A DNA stretch of 64,000 nt from Pedobacter ginsengisoli (GTDB lineage Bacteria > Bacteroidota > Bacteroidia > Sphingobacteriales > Sphingobacteriaceae), in assembly GCF_030244015.1 (NCBI RefSeq), contig NZ_JASSYX010000002.1, positions 434,001-498,000 of the forward strand. Reading direction: 5' to 3'. Within the stretch, counting starts at the first letter, position 1. Every line of letters starts with the position of its first letter. The position numbers and the translations under genes were made by a program. This document shows, one piece after another, positions 17,532-26,090 of this stretch. Below the pieces are notes generated by a model, which worked only from the letters and a program-made list of their open reading frames with translations, had not been told where the DNA came from and ran no database searches.

Positions 17532-17562
17532 TATCTTTGCGACGATATCATTAGGTGATATC
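17532..17562 (+). promoter_or_regulatory. TonB-dependent receptor promoter with inverted repeat at the start site
   Basis: TATCTTTG (17532-17539) is an exact -7 box. It is followed directly by the inverted repeat GATATCA TTAGG TGATATC (17544-17562), which would cover the transcription start. The repeat could be an operator or a 5' stabilising stem. Confidence 0.5.
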
Positions 17563-17585
17563 TGCACATAAAAAAACAAAAAAAT

Positions 17586-20500
17586 ATGAAGAAATCTTTA
17601 CTACTTAAATTTGTGGTATTAGTTATGTTCTTTGCAGGCGCTGTTTCTTCGGCAAATGCACAGGTAACTACCTCTGCAATCAATGGGGTTATTGCTGACG
17701 GCAAAGGCCCTTTGCCAGGTGCTAGTGTTAAGGCAGTCCACGAACCGACAGGAACAGTTTACGGCGCAGTTACAAATGCTGAAGGACGTTATGCGATATC
17801 CAACATGCGCGTTGGTGGCCCATATACGGTAACTGTCACATATGTTGGTTTCGAAGCCGAAACATTTACCGATGTCCGGTTGAAACTGGGTGAGTCTTTC
17901 CCAATCAACGTTAAATTGGGTGAAGACGGCAAACAGCTTCAGGAGGTTGTGGTAAGAGGCAGAAAGAGCCAGATCTTTAACAGTAAGAAAACCGGCGCAG
18001 CTACAAACATCAGCAAAGAGCAGATAGAATCGCTGCCTACTTTAAGCCGTTCTTTGTCAGATTACTACCGTTTAACCCCTCAGGCCAACGGAAACTCATT
18101 TGGTGGGGCAAATCCAAGATACAACAACATTACAATTGACGGTGCTGTAAATAACGACGTTTTCGCAGCTTCGAGCAGCGCCATCACCCCCGGAAGCGGA
18201 GCAAATACACAGCCCATTTCTCTGGATGCAATCCAGGAGATACAAGTAGTACTTGCACCATATGACATCACTTATGGTAACTTCACAGGGGCTGGTGTAA
18301 ACGCTGTAACCAGGTCAGGTACCAACAAATTTGAAGGTTCGGTATATGCATTTGGCAGAAACCAGAATACAGTAGGCAAGCAGCCGGATGGTGTAAAGTC
18401 AGGGGATTTTACAGATTATCAATATGGTTTCCGTTTTGGCGGCCCTATCGTGAAGGATAAATTATTCTTCTTCGTAAACGGGGAGATGGGAAGAAAAAAA
18501 GTGCCAACTACCTATGGCGCCGGTGATCCAAGTGCCTTATTAACTGTAGCTGAAGCACAGGATCTCGCATCATTTGTAAAGACAAAATACGGATATGACG
18601 TAGGCGGGATTACTTCCGAGCCGACAGAAACCCAAAACGATAAAATCTTTGCGAGACTGGACTGGAACATCAATTCTAAAAATCAGCTGATGCTGCGTCA
18701 CAACTACATTACTGCTTTTGACGACGCATTCTCCAGATCAACATCCAACTTTAAGTTTGGCAATAACGGCGGACGAAATAACAGTAAACAAAACATTACT
18801 GTTCTGGAGCTAAGGACCAAATTTAATGAATCATTGTCTAATAACTTTTTAGCTGGTTTTACCACAGTAAGAGATGCCCGTTCGACATTTGGCGCACTTT
18901 TTCCTCATGTGCAGATCAACAACATTAATGGTAAATCTACAAATCAGGTCAACTTTGGGTCGGAGAGAAGCAGTACTGCCAATCAATTGGATCAGGACAT
19001 CTTAGAGATTACTGACAATTTCAAGATCTACGCGGGTAACCATACTTTTACCGTAGGTACACACAACGAGTTCTTTAAATTCAGGAACCTGTTTGTAAAT
19101 AACCGTTACGGATATTGGACATTCAACTCTATACAAGATTTTAAAGACGATAAGCCACTAACCGGTGAGGCTACATATCCGATTACAGACAACCCGGGTG
19201 AGGCACGTTTCTCAGCTGCCCAGCTATCTTTCTATGGTCAGGATGAAATCCAGGTGTCTCCTGAGTTCAAACTTACTGCGGGATTAAGGATAGATGTGCC
19301 CATCTTCTTTGACAAGCCGGCTAGAAACCCACTTGCAGAGACTGCTTTTGGATATAGAACTGACATTACACCTAAAAGCAGACCGCTGGTGTCACCGAGG
19401 GTAGGTTTCAACTATGATGTATTTGGAAACAAAACGTTACAACTGAGAGGTGGTTCAGGTATTTTCACAGGCCGTGTGCCATTTGTATGGTTATCCAACC
19501 AGTTTACCAACAATGGTGTGCTGTTTGGTACTGTCAATCAAAGAACCCCGCCGCCTGTTAAATTTGTGCCAGATCCTAACCAGCAACAGACTTTAGGAAG
19601 TTCTAAGGTAAGTACGTATGAGTTAAACCTGGTGGACCCTAATTTTAGGTTGCCGCAAACACTGAGGTCTAATTTGGCTGCCGACATAAAATTGCCAGCT
19701 GGTATTGTTGCCACTCTGGAAGCAATTTACAACCAGTCACTAAATAACGTCAATTACGCAGATATTAATATTAAAGGTCGTACGGGTACACTAAACCCTT
19801 CACTCAGCGGTGGAAATGACACCAGACCGACTTATGGAGGTAAGGTGAATTCCACAGTGACAAACGCGCTTTTACTAAGCAATACCAGCAAAGGATCATC
19901 ATATTCTTTAACTGCTCAATTGCAGAAAACATTCCTGTTTGGACTGGACGCATCATTTGCCTATACCTATGGAGAGGCAAAGGAGAAAAACAGTGGAGCA
20001 AGTTCAACCGCCCGCTCAAACTGGCAGTTCAACCAGATCGTTCTGGATCCCAACAACGCCCCGTTATCTTATTCCAAATTTGACATCAGGCACCGTGTTG
20101 TAGGTAACCTTACCTATGGGGTGAGATACGGTAAAAGCAAATTGTTTGGAACATCACTAGGCATATTTTATGCCGGCCGATCAGGCGAGGCCAATACTTA
20201 CTTGTACAATGGAGACCTGAACGGTGATGGCTCTAATGCCAATGACTTGATCTACATTCCAAGAAATGCTTCAGAAATTAAATTGGTGGTGATCCCCGCT
20301 GTACCAGCAACACCGACCACAGCTGAAATTCCGGCGATACCTGTTGCAGATCAATGGAATGCCTTAAATGCCTACATTGAAAACGACTCATATCTGAAAA
20401 GCCGCAGAGGTAAATACGCCGAACGCTTTGGTGCAAGAGGGCCATGGGAACACGCTTTTGATGCCAGGTTATTACAGGATATTGGTGGATTGATCAAAGG

Positions 20501-20741
20501 TTCAGCCAATAAAATCCAACTGTCAGTTGATGTATTTAACATCGGAAACCTGATCAATAAAGATTGGGGACGTGGATATTCAATCGGAAATTCTAACGGT
20601 GCTACTACTTTGATTGGATATAGTGCCAGTAACGGTGGAGGATTCACATTCAGAGCACCCAACGGCAATACCATTTACGGAGTTGACCAGATACGTTCCC
20701 GCTGGGCTGCCCAGTTTGGCGTAAGATATTTATTTAACTAA
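17586..20741 (+). CDS. Oar-like TonB-dependent receptor
   Basis: This 1051-aa outer-membrane receptor starts with a signal peptide (VLVMFFAGAVSSANAQV). A carboxypeptidase-regulatory domain follows at about 32-115 (PLPGASVKAVHEPTGTVYGA), then a plug domain (YNNITIDGAVNNDVF, NFTGAGVNAVTRSGTN) and a large beta barrel ending in the aromatic GVRYLFN. Oar-type receptors have no SusD partner and are linked to protein secretion or peptide uptake rather than a defined glycan. No SusD-like gene adjoins it. The gene has its own promoter and terminator and is monocistronic. Confidence 0.93.
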   Translation: MKKSLLLKFVVLVMFFAGAVSSANAQVTTSAINGVIADGKGPLPGASVKAVHEPTGTVYGAVTNAEGRYAISNMRVGGPYTVTVTYVGFEAETFTDVRLKLGESFPINVKLGEDGKQLQEVVVRGRKSQIFNSKKTGAATNISKEQIESLPTLSRSLSDYYRLTPQANGNSFGGANPRYNNITIDGAVNNDVFAASSSAITPGSGANTQPISLDAIQEIQVVLAPYDITYGNFTGAGVNAVTRSGTNKFEGSVYAFGRNQNTVGKQPDGVKSGDFTDYQYGFRFGGPIVKDKLFFFVNGEMGRKKVPTTYGAGDPSALLTVAEAQDLASFVKTKYGYDVGGITSEPTETQNDKIFARLDWNINSKNQLMLRHNYITAFDDAFSRSTSNFKFGNNGGRNNSKQNITVLELRTKFNESLSNNFLAGFTTVRDARSTFGALFPHVQINNINGKSTNQVNFGSERSSTANQLDQDILEITDNFKIYAGNHTFTVGTHNEFFKFRNLFVNNRYGYWTFNSIQDFKDDKPLTGEATYPITDNPGEARFSAAQLSFYGQDEIQVSPEFKLTAGLRIDVPIFFDKPARNPLAETAFGYRTDITPKSRPLVSPRVGFNYDVFGNKTLQLRGGSGIFTGRVPFVWLSNQFTNNGVLFGTVNQRTPPPVKFVPDPNQQQTLGSSKVSTYELNLVDPNFRLPQTLRSNLAADIKLPAGIVATLEAIYNQSLNNVNYADINIKGRTGTLNPSLSGGNDTRPTYGGKVNSTVTNALLLSNTSKGSSYSLTAQLQKTFLFGLDASFAYTYGEAKEKNSGASSTARSNWQFNQIVLDPNNAPLSYSKFDIRHRVVGNLTYGVRYGKSKLFGTSLGIFYAGRSGEANTYLYNGDLNGDGSNANDLIYIPRNASEIKLVVIPAVPATPTTAEIPAIPVADQWNALNAYIENDSYLKSRRGKYAERFGARGPWEHAFDARLLQDIGGLIKGSANKIQLSVDVFNIGNLINKDWGRGYSIGNSNGATTLIGYSASNGGGFTFRAPNGNTIYGVDQIRSRWAAQFGVRYLFN

Positions 20742-20753
20742 TCCAGTATGGAT

Positions 20754-20792
20754 AAAAAAAGCGCCGTTCCTCACTGGAACGGCGCTTTTTTT
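20754..20792. terminator. Bidirectional terminator of the Oar-like receptor gene
   Basis: A perfect 17-bp stem (core GCGCCGTTCC TCACT GGAACGGCGC) has A-runs and T-runs on both sides. It serves the receptor gene and the convergent gene at 20791, whose stop codon touches its edge. Confidence 0.88.
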
Positions 20793-21591
20793 ATACCTCC
20801 TTCTTATACCCAAAATCCATTTTTTTCCAGTGCTTTGTTTTTAACTCATCGACCTGGCCGCCGGCTATCGTGGCGCTTAGTATCCCGCAAGGACTAAACT
20901 GCTTGTCGTTGATCAGCATTTTACCGGCAAAAGTTGTCTTCAGGTATTGCAGGGAAATCACAACAATACAAAGACAACCCGGCTCAATTTCAAAGTCAAA
21001 CTGTTTTGCGGGGATAACCACACCATCGGGACTATTTATTATTTCAACCGACTGCACCGGACTCAGGATCATTCGGCCATAGCTGAGGTCGTACATCCCT
21101 ACTGCTACACCAAGCATACAGATATTGGAAGTCTTTGGGAATTTTAAATCCCGTGGAATGTGTATATCCGGAAACTGGACCTGGAGATTTTGACCTATAA
21201 GCATAGTGGCAGGCTGTACAAAAAGATTGTCCCTCACCGGCGACTCCTCATTAAACTCAAAACCGTTTAACCTGCTAAAGCTTTCGCTGTCAAAATTAAA
21301 TGTATCAGTCTCCTGATCCAAAGATTGTCCAAGTATAATCCGGACTTCTTTCAGCAACCTGTTGATCATAGGACCGTCGTATAACTGTACGATCACGTTG
21401 TAAAAGTTACCTCTTATAGAAGCAGCGAGATTACTGGCCACTCCAAACTTTACCGCCGCTTTTTTTGACGGCTCAGTTCGTTTATTCGGATCATACCTCG
21501 GTGACTGGGTGATCACCTGTATACCCCTGTATTTTTTATTCACGACAGGGCCGATCATGCCCCGCAGAAATTTACCATCGAGTTTTGCCAT
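20791..21591 (-). CDS. Hypothetical protein, possibly DUF6266-like
   Basis: This 266-aa protein has no signal peptide. Its N-terminus (GMIGPVVNKKYRGIQVITQS) has the pattern of the Bacteroidota DUF6266 family, where a glycine-rich start leads to a G-V-V and K-G-I motif, followed by PNKRTEPSKKAAVKFGVASN. The remainder looks beta-rich. Function is unknown for such proteins. The family link is from memory of the N-terminal pattern and is only moderately sure. An 11-bp repeat array lies upstream. Confidence 0.7.
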   Translation of the reverse strand: MAKLDGKFLRGMIGPVVNKKYRGIQVITQSPRYDPNKRTEPSKKAAVKFGVASNLAASIRGNFYNVIVQLYDGPMINRLLKEVRIILGQSLDQETDTFNFDSESFSRLNGFEFNEESPVRDNLFVQPATMLIGQNLQVQFPDIHIPRDLKFPKTSNICMLGVAVGMYDLSYGRMILSPVQSVEIINSPDGVVIPAKQFDFEIEPGCLCIVVISLQYLKTTFAGKMLINDKQFSPCGILSATIAGGQVDELKTKHWKKMDFGYKKEV

Positions 21592-21690
21592 TTTATGTAT
21601 ATTTATAAGTTAGTTATGCTGACGAACACCTCGGAAACCGTCCCGGTACAGTAGCACATCAGTTCATATACAATATACTAATATTTAATG

Positions 21691-21760
21691 TATAGTCCAT
21701 GTTTTTTATGGAAAACGTGGACTATAGGTGGACTATACGTGGAGTATAGGTGGACTATGG
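21691..21760. repeat. 11-bp tandem repeat array with inverted copy
   Basis: Four consecutive 11-bp units of consensus GTGGACTATAG run from 21717 to 21760 with one or two changes each. An inverted copy TATAGTCCA (21691-21699) can pair with TGGACTATA (21718-21726). The period is close to one helical turn, so all units present the same face to a binding protein. The array lies between two genes of unknown function. Confidence 0.75.
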
Positions 21761-22041
21761 CAAAGCAATACAGGTTTTGTCCTGCGCTTTCAATGCAGGC
21801 GGAAGACAGTACATACTCTGTCTATTTCAATACGCAGATTTTTCATGATCTCTTATTATCACCATTTTAAGAAACTTTATAAATCATAAACGTAAGTAAA
21901 TAATGTAAAATATTAACTACCCCGATATAATGAATCTGTTTTAGTTATTTTATGTGTCCACAGAAATTTCGGCATAACATTTATTAGTGATAATCGTTAA
22001 TAAGTAGCGCTCAGGCAAAGGGAATAATAATTGATAAAAGT
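21761..22041. other. Intergenic stretch without a recognisable gene
   Basis: Apart from a 60-codon frame that runs through the repeat array and looks like chance, nothing is visible here. The part before 22042 is AT-rich, without a clear -7 box. Confidence 0.5.
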
Positions 22042-22260
22042 ATGAGAGTACAAATCAACAACGGGAAAAATAAAGAGGCGCAGGTTAAGGAATTTCTCAG
22101 TGAACATTCATTTGAAGAGATCCATGAAATGCTGGATAAATTATATAGTGGATGGGCTTTGTCAGCGGCAATTACTTCAGAGCGGAACGAAAGGCTCAGG
22201 ACACTCATTTTCTTTGATGAACTTAAACAGTTTTTCGAGCAGATGGAAGAAAACGATTAA
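22042..22260 (+). CDS. Small hypothetical acidic protein
   Basis: The 72-aa protein is helical and acidic at its end (ELKQFFEQMEEND), without signal peptide or known motif. The segment EIHEMLDKLYSGWALSAAI looks like a short helical bundle. Its last 4 bp overlap the 3' end of the MocR gene on the other strand. Codon use looks real, but the protein is unrecognised, so a chance frame is not excluded. Confidence 0.5.
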   Translation: MRVQINNGKNKEAQVKEFLSEHSFEEIHEMLDKLYSGWALSAAITSERNERLRTLIFFDELKQFFEQMEEND

Positions 22261-23699
22261 TAAAAAGCACCCGGTATTAGTCTGCCCAGTATTTTGATCT
22301 TTTTTTCAAGTTCTTCATTCCATGGTAGTCCGAAACTTAACCGCAGGCAGTTGCCGAACTGTTCCTGCAACGTAAACATTCTGCCCGGCGCAATACTGAT
22401 CCCGAATTTGATGGCCTTGTTGTAGAGTTCAGTGGTGTCTACGCGCTTGTCCAGTTCGATCCACAGAAAATATCCGCCTTCGGGCTGCGTCACCCTGGTT
22501 CCTTCAGGAAAATAACTGGCGATAGCGGCAATGTATTTCATGCTGTTGTGGTGCAGGGTCTGGCGCATTTTCCTGAGGTGGTGCTCATACCTGCCATTTT
22601 TCAGAAACTCTGCGACGACTTCGGAAGTGAGCGTTGCAGAAGAGATGGAATGGTTCAATTTTAACCGGATTATTTTGTCGGTGAACTGACCTGCTGCCAC
22701 CCAGCCGACCCGGTACCCGGGAGCCAGGGTTTTTGACACAGAATTACAGTAGAGTACCATTCCGCTCTCGTCATAGCTTTTGCAGGTTCCGGGCCTGCTG
22801 CCGCCAAAATAGAGGTCGCCGTAAATGTCGTCTTCTATCAATGGAATGTGATGGTGCTCAAGGAGTTTCACCACTTCCTTTTTATGTATAGCAGGCATAG
22901 AGGAGCCACAAGGATTGTTGAAGTTGCTGACCAGCAGACACACTTTGATCTTATGCAGGCTGATCGCTTTTTTCAATGCATCAATTTCGATTCCGGTAAC
23001 CGAATTGGTGGGTAGTTCCAGTACACGGAGACCCATTCCTTTTGCCAGTTGTAAGATGCCAAAATAAGCCGGGCTTTCAATGGCAACGGTATCACCTGGC
23101 TTGGTCAGCGCCAGCAAACAATAGGACAATGCGTTCATACATCCGGAGGTTGTCACCAGATCCAGCTCATTTAATACACCGCCCCAGTTCAGCGACCACT
23201 TCGCGATTTCCCTCCTCAGGTTTTCATTTCCCTGCACGTGGTCATAACCTGTTCCGCTGCCCGGAACCGTCCGGGTGGCCTGGAGCATGGCTTTATTTAG
23301 TTTTGCAACCGGTAACAGACTGGTGTGGGGTACGCCAAGAGATAACAATGTGACTGCTTTATTTGACCCGTCACGATGTACCTTGGTAATGAGGTCGTCC
23401 TGATCTTCATTACTTCCATTCAGGGCCGGGCTGCTCGGCTTGGGCGCTTCAAGTCGTTTTCCGGGTGGCAGGCACACGTAATATCCTGATCTGGGCCGTG
23501 TCTGAATCAGTGAACGGCTTTCCAGTTCATAGTAAGCTTGTGTAATGGTGCTCATGTTATGACCCAGTTCTCTGCACAATGTTCTTACAGAAGGAAGTTT
23601 ATCCCCAACCTTCAAAACCTGCTCCATGATCTGTTTTTCAATCCGGGATGCGATCTGCAAATATAAATAAGGGCTTGTTTTTGAACTGTTTGCTGGCAT
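22257..23699 (-). CDS. MocR-type regulator (GntR winged helix fused to aminotransferase domain)
   Basis: This 480-aa chimera has an N-terminal GntR domain (KLPSVRTLCRELGHNMSTI, residues about 33-51) joined to a fold-type I aminotransferase domain. The PLP lysine is in NSVSKTLAPGYRVGW near residue 322, and the substrate-binding arginine is probably the one in NCLRLSFG near the C-terminus. MocR proteins use PLP or a PLP-amino acid adduct as effector and usually control a divergent gene. Here that gene is the GNAT/PhzF operon, and a spaced direct repeat lies between them. Confidence 0.94.
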   Translation of the reverse strand: MPANSSKTSPYLYLQIASRIEKQIMEQVLKVGDKLPSVRTLCRELGHNMSTITQAYYELESRSLIQTRPRSGYYVCLPPGKRLEAPKPSSPALNGSNEDQDDLITKVHRDGSNKAVTLLSLGVPHTSLLPVAKLNKAMLQATRTVPGSGTGYDHVQGNENLRREIAKWSLNWGGVLNELDLVTTSGCMNALSYCLLALTKPGDTVAIESPAYFGILQLAKGMGLRVLELPTNSVTGIEIDALKKAISLHKIKVCLLVSNFNNPCGSSMPAIHKKEVVKLLEHHHIPLIEDDIYGDLYFGGSRPGTCKSYDESGMVLYCNSVSKTLAPGYRVGWVAAGQFTDKIIRLKLNHSISSATLTSEVVAEFLKNGRYEHHLRKMRQTLHHNSMKYIAAIASYFPEGTRVTQPEGGYFLWIELDKRVDTTELYNKAIKFGISIAPGRMFTLQEQFGNCLRLSFGLPWNEELEKKIKILGRLIPGAFY

Positions 23700-23720
23700 G
23701 ATTTAAGATAAAGCTGTAAA

Positions 23721-23760
23721 CTGTATTGGTCAAATTTAATAAAATTGTATCTGTATCGGT
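23721..23760. promoter_or_regulatory. Putative MocR direct-repeat operator
   Basis: CTGTATTGGT (23721-23730) and CTGTATCGGT (23751-23760) differ at one base and start exactly 30 bp apart, about three helical turns. They lie midway in the MocR/GNAT divergent intergenic region. MocR dimers such as GabR and PdxR are known to bind spaced direct repeats of this kind. Confidence 0.6.
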
Positions 23761-23804
23761 TCTTTTTTTCTGTGGATATTTGTGCAGGTCAGAAATAAAA
23801 CACT

Positions 23805-24326
23805 ATGGTCATTTTGAACAGTACCTTATCAGACATCGATTCTTTATTTAAATTGTACGACGATGCTACTGTATACATGAAGCAATTCACGAACACTTAT
23901 TGGCGGGGTTTCGAGCGTTCGCTCATTGAAACTGAAATTAAAGAAGGCAGGCAATATAAGATTGTCGAAAACGGAGAGATCGCCTGTGTCTTCGTCATCA
24001 CCTTCAGTGACGCTACGATCTGGGGGGAAGCAGATACCGGTCAGGCCATTTATATACACCGCATTGCAACCAACAAATCATTTCGCGGGAATAACTATGT
24101 ACAACATATTGTAAATTGGGCAATGGTCTTTGCAGCCAAAAATGGAAAAGATTTTGTGCGGCTTGATACAGGTGCCGGCAATGAGAAGATTAACAATTAC
24201 TACAAAAGCTGCGGTTTCACTTATAAAGGCGTCACCGGCATAACCTATACGGACGATTTGCCTGAACATTACAGGGATGGTAAGTTCAGCCTGTTTGAAA
24301 TCGATTTAAAAAACCTAAAACCTTAA
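23805..24326 (+). CDS. GNAT family N-acetyltransferase
   Basis: The GNAT fold is seen over 173 aa. The acetyl-CoA motif A region is IYIHRIATNKSFRGNNYVQH (near residues 84-103), and the motif B region contains VRLDTGAGNEKINNYYKSCG, with the tyrosine typical of the catalytic acid. The substrate is unknown. The gene is divergent from the MocR regulator and 5 bp upstream of phzF-like, so acetylation and a PhzF-type isomerisation or epimerisation may act on the same amino-acid-like substrate. Confidence 0.92.
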   Translation: MVILNSTLSDIDSLFKLYDDATVYMKQFTNTYWRGFERSLIETEIKEGRQYKIVENGEIACVFVITFSDATIWGEADTGQAIYIHRIATNKSFRGNNYVQHIVNWAMVFAAKNGKDFVRLDTGAGNEKINNYYKSCGFTYKGVTGITYTDDLPEHYRDGKFSLFEIDLKNLKP

Positions 24327-24331
24327 AAGCA

Positions 24332-25129
24332 ATGTACACAAAGAAATTAGCCTGTTATCAGATAGATGCTTTCACAGATCAGCTTTTCGGTGGAAATCCC
24401 GCTTGTGTTGTGGTGCTGGAAGAATGGCTGCCGGATGAAACCCTGTTGAAAATCACACAGGAGAATGCGGTGGCTGAAACTGCATTCTTCATTCCGGAAG
24501 GTGATGGGTTCCACCTGAGGTGGTTTACACCTGAATATGAAATGGATCTTTGTGGTCATGCAACTTTAGCAACGGCGCATGTATTGAAAACAGAACTGGG
24601 TTATGCTGGAGATACCATTCGTTTCAGTTCCAAAAGCGGAATATTGGAAGTAGGAATTGAGAATGACCGGTATACGCTTAATTTTCCGTCAAGGAGGCCT
24701 GTTGCTGCTGAATTGCCTGATGCAATCGCCACTGCATTGAGCAAACAGCCTCTGGAGGTCTTAAAATCGAGAGATTATTTCCTGGTATATGAAAACGAGC
24801 AGGATATTCTGGAATTGGCAGCTGACCGGGAAAAGCTAAGTACTGCCGATATTGCACCGGGAGGGATCATCGTGACGGCAAAAGGCAATAAAGCCGATTT
24901 TGTATCCCGGTTTTTTGTGCCGGGGGCCTCTATTTTTGAAGATCCGGTAACCGGATCAGCACATTGTTCCCTGATTCCCTACTGGTCCGGGCAATTGGGT
25001 AAAAAAGAACTGTCAGCATTGCAGTTGTCTGAAAGGGTGGGTAAACTGGATTGCACGCTCCTTGATGACAGGGTTTTGATCAGCGGAACGGCTAAAACGT
25101 ATTCGGCGGGGTATATTTTTATTTCTTAA
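24332..25129 (+). CDS. PhzF family isomerase
   Basis: This 265-aa PhzF/DapF-fold protein has the catalytic glutamate in AVAETAFFIP (near residue 49), the loop DLCGHATLATAHVL and the family motif EDPVTGSAHCSLIPYW. PhzF of phenazine producers isomerises DHHA, but most genome homologues are unrelated to phenazine and act on unknown small molecules. No other phz genes are here. It forms an operon with the GNAT gene, likely under MocR control. Confidence 0.94.
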   Translation: MYTKKLACYQIDAFTDQLFGGNPACVVVLEEWLPDETLLKITQENAVAETAFFIPEGDGFHLRWFTPEYEMDLCGHATLATAHVLKTELGYAGDTIRFSSKSGILEVGIENDRYTLNFPSRRPVAAELPDAIATALSKQPLEVLKSRDYFLVYENEQDILELAADREKLSTADIAPGGIIVTAKGNKADFVSRFFVPGASIFEDPVTGSAHCSLIPYWSGQLGKKELSALQLSERVGKLDCTLLDDRVLISGTAKTYSAGYIFIS

Positions 25130-25190
25130 TTTCTGATCAAAGTCAGCCCGGAGCATAAAATTTTTGTTTACAGGCATTGTGGCGAAACCA

Positions 25191-25541
25191 TCAAACATTC
25201 TGCCTGCGCTTCCATATTTTCCAGCCTTCCCCGTACTTTCCTTTTATTTGTCCCCGGACAAATGCCAGTGTTATTACCAGGATCCCGCATGCCATATCGT
25301 TGATGATGGGAAACGGATCCTGGTATCCTAATATCCATGGGGCAGCCCAGACCCATAGTCCCAGCGGAATATTGAGCTTGCGAAGCCCCCTGGTTGTCTC
25401 CCAGCAGGCTACCATTGCGATGGTGGCAATGACCGGTCCGATGATGTGGTTGCTGTCTGCTCCCGAATCTTTATAGTTGAATATGCCCGGGCTAGCCGTC
25501 AGCCATATTCCAATTAATGTATTTATAATTTGCGCCCACAT
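25191..25541 (-). CDS. SPW-repeat membrane protein
   Basis: This 116-aa protein has about four hydrophobic segments arranged as two SPW-type repeats: GIWLTASPGIFNY in the first and WVWAAPWILGYQDPF in the second. The function of the family is unknown. It starts 3 bp after the stop of the VKOR-like gene and is co-oriented with it; the pairing of SPW and VKOR-like genes is familiar from soil bacteria. Confidence 0.85.
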   Translation of the reverse strand: MWAQIINTLIGIWLTASPGIFNYKDSGADSNHIIGPVIATIAMVACWETTRGLRKLNIPLGLWVWAAPWILGYQDPFPIINDMACGILVITLAFVRGQIKGKYGEGWKIWKRRQNV

Positions 25542-25544
25542 AAT

Positions 25545-25880
25545 TTATTGATTAAACCCCCAAAATGCTTTCCATCCCGATTTGCCTGAATCTTTTACAC
25601 CTTTTATATATTGCATGGAAGCAAGTGTCTCGTCCATAGCCGGCCCTATCATCCAAATAGAAATTACTGCCGAGGTAAGGCACAGGGTACACCAGGAATT
25701 GAAGAGTACGGGCTGAAGGATGACCAGTAAAATACTGACCAGACCAAGCGGCCCTACGGCTATTCCAAACAGGATGACCATCCAGGGCATAGTCCGCCAG
25801 CGCCTGGTGCCGCCGATGATACCTGTAACCGCGTCTATTACGTAGGCGATGGCTCCCAGCGCTGCATCGGGGATGGGCAA
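25545..25880 (-). pseudogene. VKOR-like membrane protein lacking its N-terminal part
   Basis: The 111-residue frame matches the C-terminal half of the vitamin K epoxide reductase-like family paired with SPW proteins: LPIPDAALGAIAYVID, RWRTMPWMVILFG and the redox CxxC in QPVLFNSWCTLC, with two clear membrane segments. The frame begins at TTG 25880, or within an upstream in-frame extension that still looks family-like (TILNSGISDI) but hits a stop at 25914-25916. The expected N-terminal membrane helix and loop are absent. It is probably a 5'-truncated gene, though a short functional form is possible. Confidence 0.6.
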
Positions 25881-25963
25881 TATGTCGGAGATGCCTGAAT
25901 TCAGGATGGTGTTTTATCTGAACCAATTAAAATTCCAATTGTTATAAAATGGTCTACATGATC

Positions 25964-25986
25964 GTTCTCAGCAATCGAGTGAGAAC
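25964..25986. repeat. Inverted repeat upstream of transketolase
   Basis: GTTCTCA and TGAGAAC form a perfect 7-bp inverted repeat with a 9-bp spacer in the divergent region before the transketolase gene. It may be an operator. Confidence 0.45.
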
Positions 25987-26090
25987 TTAAAATATCATTG
26001 ACATGGAATCTTACCTTAAGCAGCCGCGCCTCAGTTTATAAAGACGACGGCACAACTGCCCTTATAAATAAATTTTAAAACAACAAGATT

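Noticed and set aside
17586..20741. SusC of a SusCD pair
   Set aside because: No SusD-like lipoprotein gene follows, and the sequence is Oar-like; the next gene is on the other strand.
21717..21760. CRISPR array
   Set aside because: Units are contiguous 11-mers without spacers and no cas genes are near.
21688..21870. 60-codon frame through the 11-bp repeat array
   Set aside because: Its first third is a translation of the repeats; no ribosome site or recognisable domain.
24332..25129. Phenazine biosynthesis locus
   Set aside because: Only a PhzF homologue is present; no other phz genes, and most PhzF-family proteins are unrelated to phenazines.
25552..25926. 124-codon minus-strand frame overlapping the VKOR-like gene
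   Set aside because: It is the same DNA in another frame and has no membrane pattern; the VKOR frame has family motifs.
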